40,690 nucleotides of DNA from Staphylococcus shinii (GTDB lineage: Bacteria; Bacillota; Bacilli; Staphylococcales; Staphylococcaceae), in assembly GCF_017583065.1 (NCBI RefSeq), contig NZ_JAGEVL010000009.1, forward strand, positions 1 to 40,690, read 5' to 3'. Below the pieces are notes generated by a model, which was not told the origin of the DNA, searched no databases, and saw only the letters and a list, made by a program, of their open reading frames with translations. Shown in pieces: positions 22,087 to 30,700 of this stretch; position 1 is the first letter of the stretch, and the number at the start of each line of letters is the position of its first letter. Made by a program: the position numbers and the translations under genes.

Positions 22087-22131
22087 TAGCCGCTGTATCC
22101 TATCTTTACTTTTTAAGAAAGGAAGCTGCTA
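22087..22131 (+). promoter_or_regulatory. Hairpin covering the sigH ribosome site and start
   Basis: TCCTATCTT (22098-22106) pairs with AAGAAAGGA (22115-22123), with one mismatch and an 8-nt loop; the right arm includes the AAGGA ribosome site. The pairing can extend outward: GCT (22092) with AGC (22124), and TAGC (22087-22090) with GCTA (22128-22131), which reaches the A of the ATG. Folded RNA would hide the start. An upstream inverted repeat suppressing sigH translation is, to my memory, reported in S. aureus. Confidence 0.75.
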
Positions 22132-22703
22132 TGTTAGAACAAAACAACAATGACTTTACATCCTTGAAAAATTCAGCACAAATCACTTTTGAAAAACAAG
22201 AATTACCAAAAATATTTACGACGCTCATGCCTTTAATTCGTAAAAGGTTAAAACACTTCTCTATTCATCCGAATGATCAAGAGGATTTATGCCAAGAGGT
22301 GCTTATTAAACTTTATCAAGCTTTTAAACATTTCGACTTTAAGGATACTACACCTATTGAACATTATGTGAATCGTGTCATTAAAAATGTTAAAAATGAC
22401 TATATTCGCAAGAAGTTTTATGGTTATGAAATACAAACTTTATTGATTAATGAGTTTATAGTATCTTACAATAATAACAAGATGGAACACCCTATAGACA
22501 AACACATCCTAGCTATAGAAGTAGGCGAACATATACAACAATGTATGTTGAAGTTAACTAAGTTAGAACGAATGGTTATCATTTATTTGTTAAAAGATTA
22601 TAAGCCGAAAGAAATTGCTCAATTATTAAAGTTAGAGAAGAAAGTAGTTTACAACGCGATACATCGTTGTAAAATAAAACTAAGACATCATATAGATGAA
22701 TGA
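22131..22703 (+). CDS. sigH: Alternative sigma factor SigH
   Basis: Sigma-70-family factor; in S. aureus SigH switches on DNA-uptake (competence) genes and phage integrase functions. 190 aa, small like other SigH proteins. Region 2 lies at about 37-105 (NDQEDLCQEVLIKLYQAFKHF, then IEHYVNRVIKNVKNDYIRKK). Region 4 helix-turn-helix lies at about 135-185 (LTKLERMVIIYLL, then PKEIAQLLKLEKKVVYNAIH). No obvious region 3. Its position between rae1 and rpmG-secE-nusG is the conserved sigH locus. The start lies within an inhibitory-looking hairpin. Confidence 0.92.
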   Translation: MLEQNNNDFTSLKNSAQITFEKQELPKIFTTLMPLIRKRLKHFSIHPNDQEDLCQEVLIKLYQAFKHFDFKDTTPIEHYVNRVIKNVKNDYIRKKFYGYEIQTLLINEFIVSYNNNKMEHPIDKHILAIEVGEHIQQCMLKLTKLERMVIIYLLKDYKPKEIAQLLKLEKKVVYNAIHRCKIKLRHHIDE

Positions 22704-22778
22704 TGATTAGCACAATTCAAAGGTTTATGATTGTTAGTGAAAAGAGTTGTATTGCGTGTGTAGGTCCACGTTTGACGA

Positions 22779-22808
22779 TTGACAATTGACTCAGATGTTA
22801 TGTATAGT
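22779..22808 (+). promoter_or_regulatory. Promoter of rpmG-secE-nusG
   Basis: TTGACA (22779-22784), 18-bp spacer, TATAGT (22803-22808). Two other -35-like words flank it (TTGACG 22772 and TTGACT 22786), and a perfect TATAAT lies at 22819-22824 without a well-spaced -35. More than one start may be used. Confidence 0.75.
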
Positions 22809-22841
22809 AGATTGGTATTATAATGAGTAAGGGGAAGTCTA

Positions 22842-22985
22842 ATGAAAAAAGTACCATTAAATTGTGATGTATGTGGTAGTAGAAATTATAACGTTCCCAA
22901 ACAAAGTAATCTAACATCTAGATTAGCATTAAAAAAGTTTTGTTCGAGATGTAATGCACATACGTTGCACAAGGAATCAAAATAA
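22842..22985 (+). CDS. rpmG: 50S ribosomal protein L33 (zinc-ribbon form)
   Basis: 47-aa ribosomal protein: [16 protein letters not shown] at the start, [17 protein letters not shown] at the end. It keeps both cysteine pairs (C8/C11 and C34/C37), so this is the zinc-binding version. Many Firmicutes carry extra L33 genes, some without the cysteines. AAGGGGA precedes ATG 22842. Staphylococci commonly have this copy before secE. Confidence 0.93.
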   Translation: MKKVPLNCDVCGSRNYNVPKQSNLTSRLALKKFCSRCNAHTLHKESK

Positions 22986-23116
22986 TATAACGACATATGA
23001 AAGTTCACGATTGAGTAAACATGCCCTTCCAAATTAAGATGAGAGTATTGTATTTGCTTGATTTGTTGTATGGAATAAGCAAATAAGGAATAACGAAATA
23101 TACGGAGGTCTTATAA

Positions 23117-23296
23117 ATGGCTAAAAAAGAAAATTTCTTCCAAGGCGTAAAGTCAGAAATGGAAAAGACAAGTTGGCCAACGAAAGAAGAATTATTTAAA
23201 TACACAGTCATTGTTGTAGCTACAGTAGTATTTTTCTTAGTGTTCTTCTATGCCTTAGACTTAGGAATTGGTAGAATTATAGAATTAATTAAATAG
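23117..23296 (+). CDS. secE: Preprotein translocase subunit SecE
   Basis: 59-aa single-span membrane protein that clamps SecY in the Sec translocon. The amphipathic helix contains the conserved [11 protein letters not shown], followed by one transmembrane segment (about 30-50, [17 protein letters not shown]). CGGAGG lies just upstream of ATG 23117. It is 14 nt before nusG, the usual secE-nusG pair. Confidence 0.96.
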   Translation: MAKKENFFQGVKSEMEKTSWPTKEELFKYTVIVVATVVFFLVFFYALDLGIGRIIELIK

Positions 23297-23310
23297 ATAG
23301 GAGTGACGAC

Positions 23311-23859
23311 ATGTCTGAAGAAATCGGCGCAAAGCGTTGGTATGCTGTGCATACTTATTCTGGTTATGAGAATAAAGTTAAAAAGAATTTAGAAAAACGT
23401 GTTGAATCTATGAATATGACCGAAAAAATATTCAGAGTTGTTATACCAGAAGAAGAAGAGACACAAGTTAAAGATGGCAAAGCCAAAACATTAAGTAAAA
23501 AAACTTTTCCTGGTTATGTGTTAGTTGAATTGGTTATGACTGATGAATCATGGTATATAGTAAGAAACACACCTGGTGTAACAGGATTTGTTGGTTCGGC
23601 TGGTGCTGGATCAAAACCTAATCCATTACTTCCTGAAGAAGCACGCTTCATTCTTAAACAAATGGGCATGAAAGAGAAAACGATTGATGTCCAAGTTGAA
23701 TTAGGTGAACAAGTGAGAATTAAATCAGGACCATTTGCTAACCAAGTTGGAGAAATTCAAGAAATTGAAACTGATAAATTCAAACTTACTGTTCTTGTAG
23801 ACATGTTTGGTAGAGAAACACCGGTAGAAGTGGAGTTTGACCAAGTAGAAAAATTATAA
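23311..23859 (+). CDS. nusG: Transcription elongation/termination factor NusG
   Basis: Binds the RNA polymerase clamp and influences pausing and Rho termination. 182 aa. NGN domain (about 8-120) with RWYAVHTYSGYENKVKKNLE and KTFPGYVLVEL, and a C-terminal KOW domain (about 130-182) with VRIKSGPFANQVGEI. GGAG lies 8 nt upstream of ATG 23311. Third gene of rpmG-secE-nusG. Confidence 0.97.
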   Translation: MSEEIGAKRWYAVHTYSGYENKVKKNLEKRVESMNMTEKIFRVVIPEEEETQVKDGKAKTLSKKTFPGYVLVELVMTDESWYIVRNTPGVTGFVGSAGAGSKPNPLLPEEARFILKQMGMKEKTIDVQVELGEQVRIKSGPFANQVGEIQEIETDKFKLTVLVDMFGRETPVEVEFDQVEKL

Positions 23860-24000
23860 GGGAATATAAGTGCAATAGTACTTATATTAAGAAATGCTAA
23901 ACTTGCTAAAGCAAGAAATATTACTTTACATGACATGCATTAAGAACCCCTAATCATTAAAATGATAAGGGGTTCTATAAAAAAAACTTACATTTTACCA
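23860..24000 (+). other. nusG-rplK spacer with three hairpins
   Basis: No gene. Three successive hairpins: AATATAAGT/ACTTATATT (23863-23888), CTTGC/GCAAG (23902-23915), and a 15-bp arm pair AGAACCCC...GGGGTTCT with one mismatch (23943-23976). The last is followed by ATAAAAAAAAC, not T, so it is not a canonical terminator on the plus strand. It may protect or process the nusG mRNA 3' end. Confidence 0.6.
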
Positions 24001-24030
24001 TTGCTTTACGTAATGAATTAATGTTATAAT
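24001..24030 (+). promoter_or_regulatory. Promoter of rplK-rplA
   Basis: TTGCTT (24001-24006), 18-bp spacer, TATAAT (24025-24030), with an extended -10 TGT just before it. It is followed by a folded leader. Confidence 0.85.
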
Positions 24031-24032
24031 AC

Positions 24033-24111
24033 TGTGGTCGCGCTCATAGAGCGTTCATTTCGTCACGAAATGTAGAAGAGTGGGAGGACAAAACTCAGTC
24101 CTGTGACCACA
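24033..24111 (+). ncRNA. Structured leader of rplK with an L1-binding-site-like motif
   Basis: Closing helix TGTGGTC (24033-24039) with GACCACA (24105-24111). Inside are three hairpins: CGCTC/GAGCG (24041-24053), CATTTCG/CGAAATG (24056-24072), and AGGAC/GTCCT (24085-24102). The word GTGGGAGGA (24080-24088) resembles the L1-stalk GGUGGGAGGC of 23S rRNA as I remember it for E. coli. L1 classically represses the L11-L1 operon by binding such a mimic, so autoregulation is likely. Inferred, not tested. Confidence 0.7.
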
Positions 24112-24136
24112 TCACGATATCAAGGAGGTGCACATC

Positions 24137-24559
24137 GTGGCTAAAAAAGTAGAAAAAGTAGTTAAATTACAAATTCCTGCAGGGAAAGCAAATCCAGCAC
24201 CACCAGTTGGTCCAGCATTAGGTCAAGCGGGTGTGAACATTATGGGATTCTGTAAGGAATTCAACGCACGTACACAAGAAGACGCAGGTTTAATCATTCC
24301 GGTAGAAATCAGTGTTTATGAAGACCGTTCATTTACATTTATTACAAAAACACCACCGGCTCCAGTATTACTTAAAAAAGCAGCAGGCGTTGAAAAAGGT
24401 TCAGGCGAACCTAATAAAAACAAAGTTGCTACAGTAACTAAAGATCAAGTACGTGAAATTGCGAACCAAAAAATGCAAGATTTAAACGCTTCAGACGAAG
24501 AAGCGGCAGTTCGTATCATTGAAGGTACTGCTCGTAGTATGGGAATCACAGTTCAATAA
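24137..24559 (+). CDS. rplK: 50S ribosomal protein L11
   Basis: Binds the 23S GTPase centre and contacts elongation factors; target region of thiopeptides. 140 aa. N-terminal domain with the proline-rich [19 protein letters not shown], linker [15 protein letters not shown], and a C-terminal RNA-binding domain ending [15 protein letters not shown] 24137 is 8 nt after AGGAGG (24123-24128); the in-frame GTG at 24128 overlaps that site. First gene of the L11-L1 unit. Confidence 0.98.
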   Translation: MAKKVEKVVKLQIPAGKANPAPPVGPALGQAGVNIMGFCKEFNARTQEDAGLIIPVEISVYEDRSFTFITKTPPAPVLLKKAAGVEKGSGEPNKNKVATVTKDQVREIANQKMQDLNASDEEAAVRIIEGTARSMGITVQ

Positions 24560-24594
24560 TAAAAACATTAATGAATATATAGATTGACGATAGA

Positions 24595-24770
24595 AGCAGA
24601 TGACAGAAATGACAAACATGATGACAGCGTTCAATATTGTCGTAATATGAGGAAAAATGTCATTTATTAAGGAATTTAATTCTAAGATAAAACATAATTT
24701 ATACCTCTCTGTTATCTGCTCTTAACTTGTGAAAGCAAGTAAATGTGGGAGGAAATTCCGCTAAAACCAC
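24595..24770 (+). ncRNA. Structured rplK-rplA spacer with a second L1-like motif
   Basis: Within a 228-nt spacer, AGCAGATGACAGA (24595-24607) pairs over about 100 nt with TCTGTTATCTGCT (24708-24720), 13 bp with one G-U. Next to it, AATGACA (24608-24614) pairs with TGTCATT (24657-24663). After this comes ACTTG/CAAGT, then GTGGGAGGA (24745-24753), identical to the word in the rplK leader, with GTGG closing to CCAC (24767-24770) just before the rplA ribosome site. This may be a separate L1 control point or an RNA processing site. Confidence 0.6.
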
Positions 24771-24787
24771 TAAAGGAGGAACATGAA

Positions 24788-25483
24788 ATGGCTAAAAAAA
24801 GCAAAAGATATCAAGAAGCAGCTAGCAAAATCGATCGCTTAAAACATTACGATGTACAAGAAGCTGTTGAACTAGCTAAAGAAACAAACATTGCTAACTT
24901 TGACGCATCAGTTGAAGTAGCATTCCGTTTAGGTATTGATACACGTAAAAATGACCAACAAATCCGTGGAGCAGTAGTGCTACCAAACGGTACTGGTAAA
25001 TCACAACGTGTATTAGTGTTCGCTAAAGGAGAAAAAGCAGCTGAAGCAGAAGCAGCAGGTGCAGATTTCGTTGGCGAAGGCGAATACGTAGAAAAAATCC
25101 AACAAGGTTGGTTTGATTTTGACGTAGTAGTAGCTACACCAGACATGATGGGTGAAGTTGGTAAACTTGGTCGTGTATTAGGACCTAAAGGTTTAATGCC
25201 AAACCCTAAAACTGGAACAGTAACTATGGACGTTAAAAAAGCAGTTGAAGAAATCAAAGCTGGTAAAGTAGAATACCGTGCTGAGAAATCAGGTATTGTT
25301 CACGCATCAATTGGTAAAACATCATTTGATACAGACAAACTTGTTGAAAACTTCAGAGCTTTACAAGACGTATTAACTAAAGCAAAACCTGCTTCAGCTA
25401 AAGGTACGTACTTCAAATCTATTGCTGTAACTACAACAATGGGTCCTGGAGTTAAAGTTGATACTTCAAGCATCAAACTTTAA
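24788..25483 (+). CDS. rplA: 50S ribosomal protein L1
   Basis: L1-stalk protein that moves deacylated tRNA to the E site. It is often the autogenous repressor of the L11-L1 operon. 231 aa. [16 protein letters not shown] start, [18 protein letters not shown], the interdomain segment with [16 protein letters not shown], and the C-terminal [19 protein letters not shown] at 24772-24779 precedes ATG 24788. Longer frames upstream would run through the structured leader and ribosome site, so they were not used. Confidence 0.98.
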   Translation: MAKKSKRYQEAASKIDRLKHYDVQEAVELAKETNIANFDASVEVAFRLGIDTRKNDQQIRGAVVLPNGTGKSQRVLVFAKGEKAAEAEAAGADFVGEGEYVEKIQQGWFDFDVVVATPDMMGEVGKLGRVLGPKGLMPNPKTGTVTMDVKKAVEEIKAGKVEYRAEKSGIVHASIGKTSFDTDKLVENFRALQDVLTKAKPASAKGTYFKSIAVTTTMGPGVKVDTSSIKL

Positions 25484-25505
25484 CCTATTAAAATAAAAGT
25501 TATTT

Positions 25506-25533
25506 AGGCTGAAAGTTTATGCTTTCAGCCTTT
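25506..25533 (+). terminator. Hairpin terminator after rplA
   Basis: AGGCTGAAAG, loop TTTATG, CTTTCAGCCT, then TT and an A run. The stem is strong but the T tract is short, so termination may be partial. The rplJ promoter starts 10 bp later. Confidence 0.7.
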
Positions 25534-25542
25534 AAAAAAATA

Positions 25543-25571
25543 TTGACATAGTACATTAATTTAGTTATATT
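25543..25571 (+). promoter_or_regulatory. Promoter of rplJ-rplL
   Basis: TTGACA (25543-25548), 17-bp spacer, TATATT (25566-25571). Near consensus, as expected for a ribosomal protein operon. Confidence 0.88.
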
Positions 25572-25579
25572 GGTTAATG

Positions 25580-25711
25580 TATTATTTTACCTAAGACAGT
25601 AGGAGTTAGTAATAACTTAAAATTAAATCCTACCGAGGCTAAAATTGACTTGAACGTGAAGAATTTAGATCTTTCAAGCACTTTTTGCCACGGGTAGAAA
25701 GTGCTTTTTTT
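25580..25711 (+). ncRNA. L10 leader (ribosomal protein L10-L12 autoregulatory element)
   Basis: mRNA leader before rplJ of the Firmicute L10-leader type. Stem GTAGGA/TCCTAC (about 25600-25634) leads into the CCGAGGC region, then a terminator AGCACTTT (25677-25684) with AAAGTGCT (25698-25705) and seven T. Binding of the L10-L12 complex to the upstream part should favour the terminator and lower rplJ-rplL expression when these proteins are in excess. Confidence 0.88.
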
Positions 25712-25795
25712 ATTGAGTAATACCAAGCGAATACGATTCGTTAATGATTACTTCAAAATTAAAAGCACCAAACTAAAATCTATGGAGGTGTCTAA

Positions 25796-26305
25796 ATGTC
25801 TGCTATCATCGATGCAAAAAAACAAGAAGTTGATATCATTGCTGAACAACTCAAAAACTCAGTATCTACAGTTATCGTTGACTATCGTGGTCTAAGCGTT
25901 GCTGAAGTAACTGAATTACGTTCACAATTACGTGAAGCTGGTGTTGAGTACAAAGTTTACAAAAACACTATGGTTCGCCGTGCAGCAGAAAAAGCTGGTA
26001 TCGACGGTTTAGATGAATTCTTAGTAGGTCCTACTGCAGTTGCTACTTCAACAGAAGATGTTGTTGCTCCAGCAAAAGTTATCGCAGGATTTGCAAAAGA
26101 ACATCAAGCATTAGAAATTAAAACAGGTGTTATGGAAGGCAACGTTATTTCTGCAGAAGAAGTTAACACTGTTGGTACATTACCATCACACGACGGTCTT
26201 GTTTCTATGCTATTATCAGTATTACAAGCTCCAGTACGCAACTTCGCTTATGCGGTTAAAGCTGTTGGAGAAGAGAAAGAATCTAAAGAAGAAAGCGCTG
26301 AGTAA
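25796..26305 (+). CDS. rplJ: 50S ribosomal protein L10
   Basis: Base of the ribosomal stalk; holds the L7/L12 dimers. 169 aa. N-terminal 23S-binding domain ([47 protein letters not shown]) and a C-terminal helix for L12 binding ([20 protein letters not shown]). GGAGGTG precedes ATG 25796. Expression is governed by the L10 leader immediately upstream; 41 nt before rplL. Confidence 0.98.
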   Translation: MSAIIDAKKQEVDIIAEQLKNSVSTVIVDYRGLSVAEVTELRSQLREAGVEYKVYKNTMVRRAAEKAGIDGLDEFLVGPTAVATSTEDVVAPAKVIAGFAKEHQALEIKTGVMEGNVISAEEVNTVGTLPSHDGLVSMLLSVLQAPVRNFAYAVKAVGEEKESKEESAE

Positions 26306-26346
26306 TTGCGCATAAACTAATTAAAATTAATGGAGGAATATTAAAA

Positions 26347-26715
26347 ATGGCTAATCAAGAACAAATCATTGAAGCGATTAAAGAAATGTCAGTTTTAGAA
26401 TTAAACGACTTAGTAAAAGCAATTGAAGAAGAATTTGGTGTAACTGCAGCAGCTCCAGTAGCAGCAGCAGGCGCAGCTGGTGGCGGAGACGCTGAAGCTG
26501 AAAAAACTGATTTCGATGTTGAATTAACTTCAGCTGGATCATCAAAAATCAAAGTCGTTAAAGCTGTTAAAGAAGCAACTGGCTTAGGATTAAAAGATGC
26601 TAAAGAATTAGTTGACGGAGCTCCTAAAGTAGTTAAAGAAGCTTTACCTAAAGAAGAAGCTGAACAACTTAAAGAAACATTAGAAGAAGCTGGCGCAACA
26701 GTAGAATTAAAATAA
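26347..26715 (+). CDS. rplL: 50S ribosomal protein L7/L12
   Basis: Multi-copy stalk protein that recruits translational GTPases. 122 aa. N-terminal dimerisation helices, alanine/glycine-rich hinge (about 35-50, [17 protein letters not shown]), and the globular C-terminal domain with [23 protein letters not shown] 26347 has TGGAGGA upstream. A long hairpin and then a terminator follow, which should set the ratio of stalk protein to the genes downstream. Confidence 0.98.
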   Translation: MANQEQIIEAIKEMSVLELNDLVKAIEEEFGVTAAAPVAAAGAAGGGDAEAEKTDFDVELTSAGSSKIKVVKAVKEATGLGLKDAKELVDGAPKVVKEALPKEEAEQLKETLEEAGATVELK

Positions 26716-26750
26716 TTTCTGCTGGTTAACAGTTGATAATTATATATGGA

Positions 26751-26819
26751 AGATGGTTCGTGTAGCTTAATGCATTAACTGCTTCGGTACGTTGATATTA
26801 AGCGTATCATGGACTATCT
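26751..26819 (+). ncRNA. Long wobble-rich hairpin with a UUCG tetraloop after rplL
   Basis: 69 nt folding back on itself with about 30 pairs. AGATGGTTCGTG (26751-26762) pairs with CATGGACTATCT (26808-26819) including three G-U. GCTTAAT (26765-26771) pairs with ATTAAGC (26797-26803), and ATTAAC (26774) with GTTGAT. The tip is TGC-TTCG-GTA (26780-26789). No T run follows, so it is not a terminator. Its place matches where E. coli has an RNase III site between rplL and rpoB; the same use here is inference. Confidence 0.7.
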
Positions 26820-26836
26820 GAAGTCTTTGAGAAATG

Positions 26837-26867
26837 AAAACCCCGTTATTACTATAACGGGGTTTTA
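26837..26867 (+). terminator. Terminator between rplL and the methyltransferase gene
   Basis: AAAACCCCGTTA, loop TTACTA-like, TAACGGGGTTTT. A strong palindrome with A and T runs. It would end most rplJL transcripts, so the downstream genes depend on read-through or on their own promoter. Confidence 0.9.
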
Positions 26868-26982
26868 TCTTATTTTATCTATTACCTATTTTTAATATTT
26901 AAATGAAGGCTTTGAAGTCGAAATTTAAAATATTTGGGTATAGTATTAATCTAAGACGAATTAGATTAAAAGAGGTGTAGTC

Positions 26983-27591
26983 ATGAGTCATTATTATGAT
27001 GAAAATCCTGAAGTAGAAAGTGAAGAATCGCTTTTTACGTACTCCTACGATAACCATGATTTAGAACTTGTAACAGATGCTGGTGTATTTTCAAAAGGGA
27101 AAATAGATTTTGGATCTGATTTACTAGTGAAAACTTTTTTGAAAACATATCCCCCTGGTCCTACAAAGAATATCATAGATGTTGGTTGTGGCTATGGCCC
27201 TATCGGTTTAATGATTGCGAAAGTTTCCCCACACCACGAAGTGACAATGGTTGATGTGAATCAACGCGCGCTAAATTTATCAAGAAAAAATAAAAAAAGA
27301 AACCGTATAGACAATGTTGAAGTTAAAGAAAGTGATGGTTTATCACAAGTAGAAGACAACACGTATGACTTTGTCCTTACTAATCCGCCGATTAGAGCAG
27401 GAAAAGAAGTTGTACATCGCATTTTGGAAGACGCTTATGTTAAATTAAAACTTGATGGCGAACTTTTTGTAGTAATTCAAAAAAAGCAAGGTATGCCATC
27501 TGCAAAGAAAAAAATGCAAGAAACATTCGACAACGTTGAAGTATTAGAAAAAAGCAAAGGCTATTACATTTTAAGAAGTGTAAAAGGTTGA
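26983..27591 (+). CDS. Class I SAM-dependent methyltransferase, RsmC/RlmG-like (YbxB type)
   Basis: 202 aa, small single-domain relative of the 16S/23S guanine-N2 methyltransferases. Motif I IIDVGCGYGPIGLMIAK (about 64-80), acidic loop MVDVNQRAL, and the catalytic-type motif TNPPIRAGKE (N-P-P-I, about 139-146), typical for base-amino methylation. TDAGVFSKGKIDFG lies near the N-terminus. AGAGGTG precedes ATG 26983. The gene is conserved between rplL and rpoB in Bacillales. The RNA target is not known to me. Confidence 0.9.
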   Translation: MSHYYDENPEVESEESLFTYSYDNHDLELVTDAGVFSKGKIDFGSDLLVKTFLKTYPPGPTKNIIDVGCGYGPIGLMIAKVSPHHEVTMVDVNQRALNLSRKNKKRNRIDNVEVKESDGLSQVEDNTYDFVLTNPPIRAGKEVVHRILEDAYVKLKLDGELFVVIQKKQGMPSAKKKMQETFDNVEVLEKSKGYYILRSVKG

Positions 27592-27616
27592 TTAAGTAGC
27601 TGTATTCTGATATAGT
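27588..27616 (+). promoter_or_regulatory. rpoB-proximal promoter overlapping the methyltransferase stop
   Basis: TTGATT (27588-27593), 17-bp spacer, TATAGT (27611-27616). The -35 overlaps the stop codon of the preceding gene. It would give an rpoB leader of about 165 nt. Confidence 0.65.
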
Positions 27617-27690
27617 AATAGAATGTAAAAAATTATGTTCAATAAGTGTGTACTTTTACGTATAAATTAACAATGTATATAAGGTGAAAT

Positions 27691-27729
27691 AGAAAATGGT
27701 GTCATAAGTATGCTACCGTTTTCTTTTTG
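27691..27729 (+). terminator. Terminator-like hairpin in the rpoB leader (attenuator candidate)
   Basis: AGAAAATGGT (27691-27700) pairs with ACCGTTTTCT (27715-27724), with one G-U, then a T run. It lies 61 bp before rpoB, so polymerase must pass it to express rpoBC. It could tune RNA polymerase synthesis. Confidence 0.7.
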
Positions 27730-27789
27730 TCTAATTATATTTGGTGATTTACTAAAAGTAAACACGCAATTTTTGAGGGGTGAATCTGT

Positions 27790-30700
27790 TTGGCAGGTCA
27801 ATTTGTCCAATATGGAAGACATCGTAAACGTAGAAACTATGCGAGAATTTCAGAGGTATTAGAATTACCGAATTTAATTGAGATTCAAACTAAGTCTTAC
27901 GATTGGTTCTTAGAAGAAGGTTTATTAGAAATGTTTAGAGACATTTCACCGATTGAAGATTTCACAGGCAATCTATCTTTAGAGTTTGTAGATTATAGAC
28001 TCGGAGAACCGAAATATGATTTAGAAGAATCAAAAAACCGTGATACAACGTATTCTGCACCTCTACGTGTTAAAGTGCGTTTAATTATCAAAGAAACTGG
28101 CGAAGTAAAAGAACAAGAAGTGTTTATGGGTGATTTCCCATTAATGACAGATACAGGTACATTCGTAATTAACGGTGCTGAACGTGTTATCGTATCACAA
28201 TTAGTTCGTTCACCATCCGTATACTTCAATGAAAAACTAGATAAAAACGGCCGTACAAACTTCGATGCAACAATTATTCCAAACCGTGGTGCATGGTTAG
28301 AATATGAAACTGATGCTAAAGATGTAGTATATGTACGTATTGATAGAACAAGAAAGTTACCATTAACAGTATTATTACGTGCTTTAGGTTTCTCTACTGA
28401 TCAAGAAATCGTTGATCTTTTAGGTGAAAACGAATATTTACGTAATACGTTAGAAAAAGATGGTACAGAAAATACAGATCAAGCGCTATTAGAAATCTAT
28501 GAGCGTTTACGCCCTGGTGAACCACCTACAGTCGAAAATGCTAAGAGTCTTTTATACTCACGTTTCTTCGATCCGAAACGTTATGATTTAGCAAGTGTAG
28601 GTCGTTATAAAGCAAACAAAAAACTTCACTTGAAACATCGCTTGTTTAACCAAAAATTAGCAGAACCAATTGTTAATTCTGAAACAGGTGAAATCGTAGC
28701 TGAAGAAGGTACAGTACTTGATCGTCGTAATTTAGATGAAATCATGGATGTACTAGAATCAAATGCTAACAGTGAAGTCTTTGAATTAGAAGGTACAGTG
28801 ATTGATGAACCTGTTGAGATTCAATCAATTAAAGTTTATGTCCCTAATGATGAAGAAGGACGTACAACGACAGTGATTGGTAATGCATTCCCTGATTCAG
28901 AAGTGAAATGTATTACTCCAGCAGATATTATTTCATCAATGTCATACTTCTTTAACTTATTAAGTGGTATTGGTTTCACAGATGATATTGACCACCTTGG
29001 TAACCGTCGTCTACGTTCAGTAGGTGAATTGTTACAAAACCAATTCCGTATTGGTTTATCAAGAATGGAGCGTGTGGTACGTGAAAGAATGTCAATTCAA
29101 GACACAGATTCTGTAACACCGCAACAATTAATCAATATTCGTCCTGTTATTGCATCTATCAAAGAGTTCTTTGGTAGTTCACAATTATCACAATTTATGG
29201 ACCAAGCTAATCCATTAGCAGAGTTAACGCACAAACGTCGTTTATCTGCTCTAGGACCCGGTGGTTTAACACGTGAACGTGCTCAAATGGAAGTACGTGA
29301 CGTTCACTATTCTCACTATGGTCGTATGTGTCCAATCGAAACGCCTGAGGGTCCAAATATTGGACTTATCAACTCATTGTCTAGTTATGCACGTGTAAAT
29401 GAATTTGGTTTCATTGAAACGCCGTATCGTAAAGTAGACCTTGAAACAAACAGCATTACTGATCAAATCGATTACTTAACAGCTGATGAAGAGGATAGCT
29501 ATGTGGTAGCACAAGCCAACTCTAAATTAGATGAAAATGGTCGTTTCCTAGATGATGAAGTCGTTTGTCGTTTCCGTGGTAATAACACAGTTATGGCTAA
29601 AGAAAAAATGGACTACATGGACGTTTCACCAAAACAAGTTGTTTCTGCTGCGACAGCATGTATTCCTTTCTTAGAAAACGATGACTCTAACCGTGCATTG
29701 ATGGGTGCAAACATGCAACGTCAAGCAGTGCCATTGATGAACCCTGAATCACCATTTGTTGGTACAGGTATGGAGCACGTGGCAGCACGTGATTCTGGTG
29801 CGGCAATTGTTGCAAAACGTAAAGGCCGTGTTGAACACGTTGAATCTAATGAAATCCTTGTTCGTCAACTTATTGAAGAAGATGGCCAAGAATACGAAGG
29901 CGAATTAGATCGCTACCCATTAGCTAAGTTTAAACGTTCAAACACTGGTACATGTTATAACCAAAGACCTATCGTTGCTTCTGGCGACGTAGTGGCAAGA
30001 GGCGAAATTTTAGCTGATGGTCCTTCTATGGAACTTGGTGAAATGGCATTAGGTAGAAACGTAGTTGTTGGTTTCATGACTTGGGACGGTTATAACTATG
30101 AGGATGCTGTAATCATGAGTGAACGCCTAGTTAAAGATGACGTGTATACTTCTATCCATATTGAAGAGTATGAATCAGAAGCACGTGATACAAAACTAGG
30201 GCCTGAAGAAATCACACGTGATATTCCAAACGTTTCAGATAGTGCGCTTAAAAACTTAGATGACCGTGGTATTGTATATGTCGGTGCTGAAGTTAATGAT
30301 GGAGATATCTTAGTAGGTAAAGTAACACCTAAAGGTGTGACAGAATTAACTGCAGAAGAACGTTTATTACACGCAATCTTCGGTGAAAAAGCACGTGAAG
30401 TTCGCGATACATCATTACGCGTACCTCATGGTGCAGGTGGTATTGTTCTAGATGTTAAAGTCTTTAACCGTGAAGAAGGAGACGATACGTTATCTCCAGG
30501 TGTTAACCAATTAGTTCGTGTTTATATCGTTCAAAAACGTAAGATTCACGTAGGAGATAAGATGTGTGGTCGTCATGGTAACAAAGGTGTAATTTCTAAA
30601 CTTGTTCCTGAAGAAGATATGCCTTATCTACCAGACGGTACACCAATTGATATCATGTTGAACCCTCTAGGTGTACCATCACGTATGAATATCGGACAAG

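Noticed and set aside
23943..23976. Intrinsic terminator after nusG
   Set aside because: Strong stem but followed by ATAAAAAAAAC rather than a T run. Kept only as a hairpin.
25701..25895. 64-codon frame before rplJ
   Set aside because: It starts inside the L10-leader terminator and overlaps rplJ in another frame; no product is recognisable.
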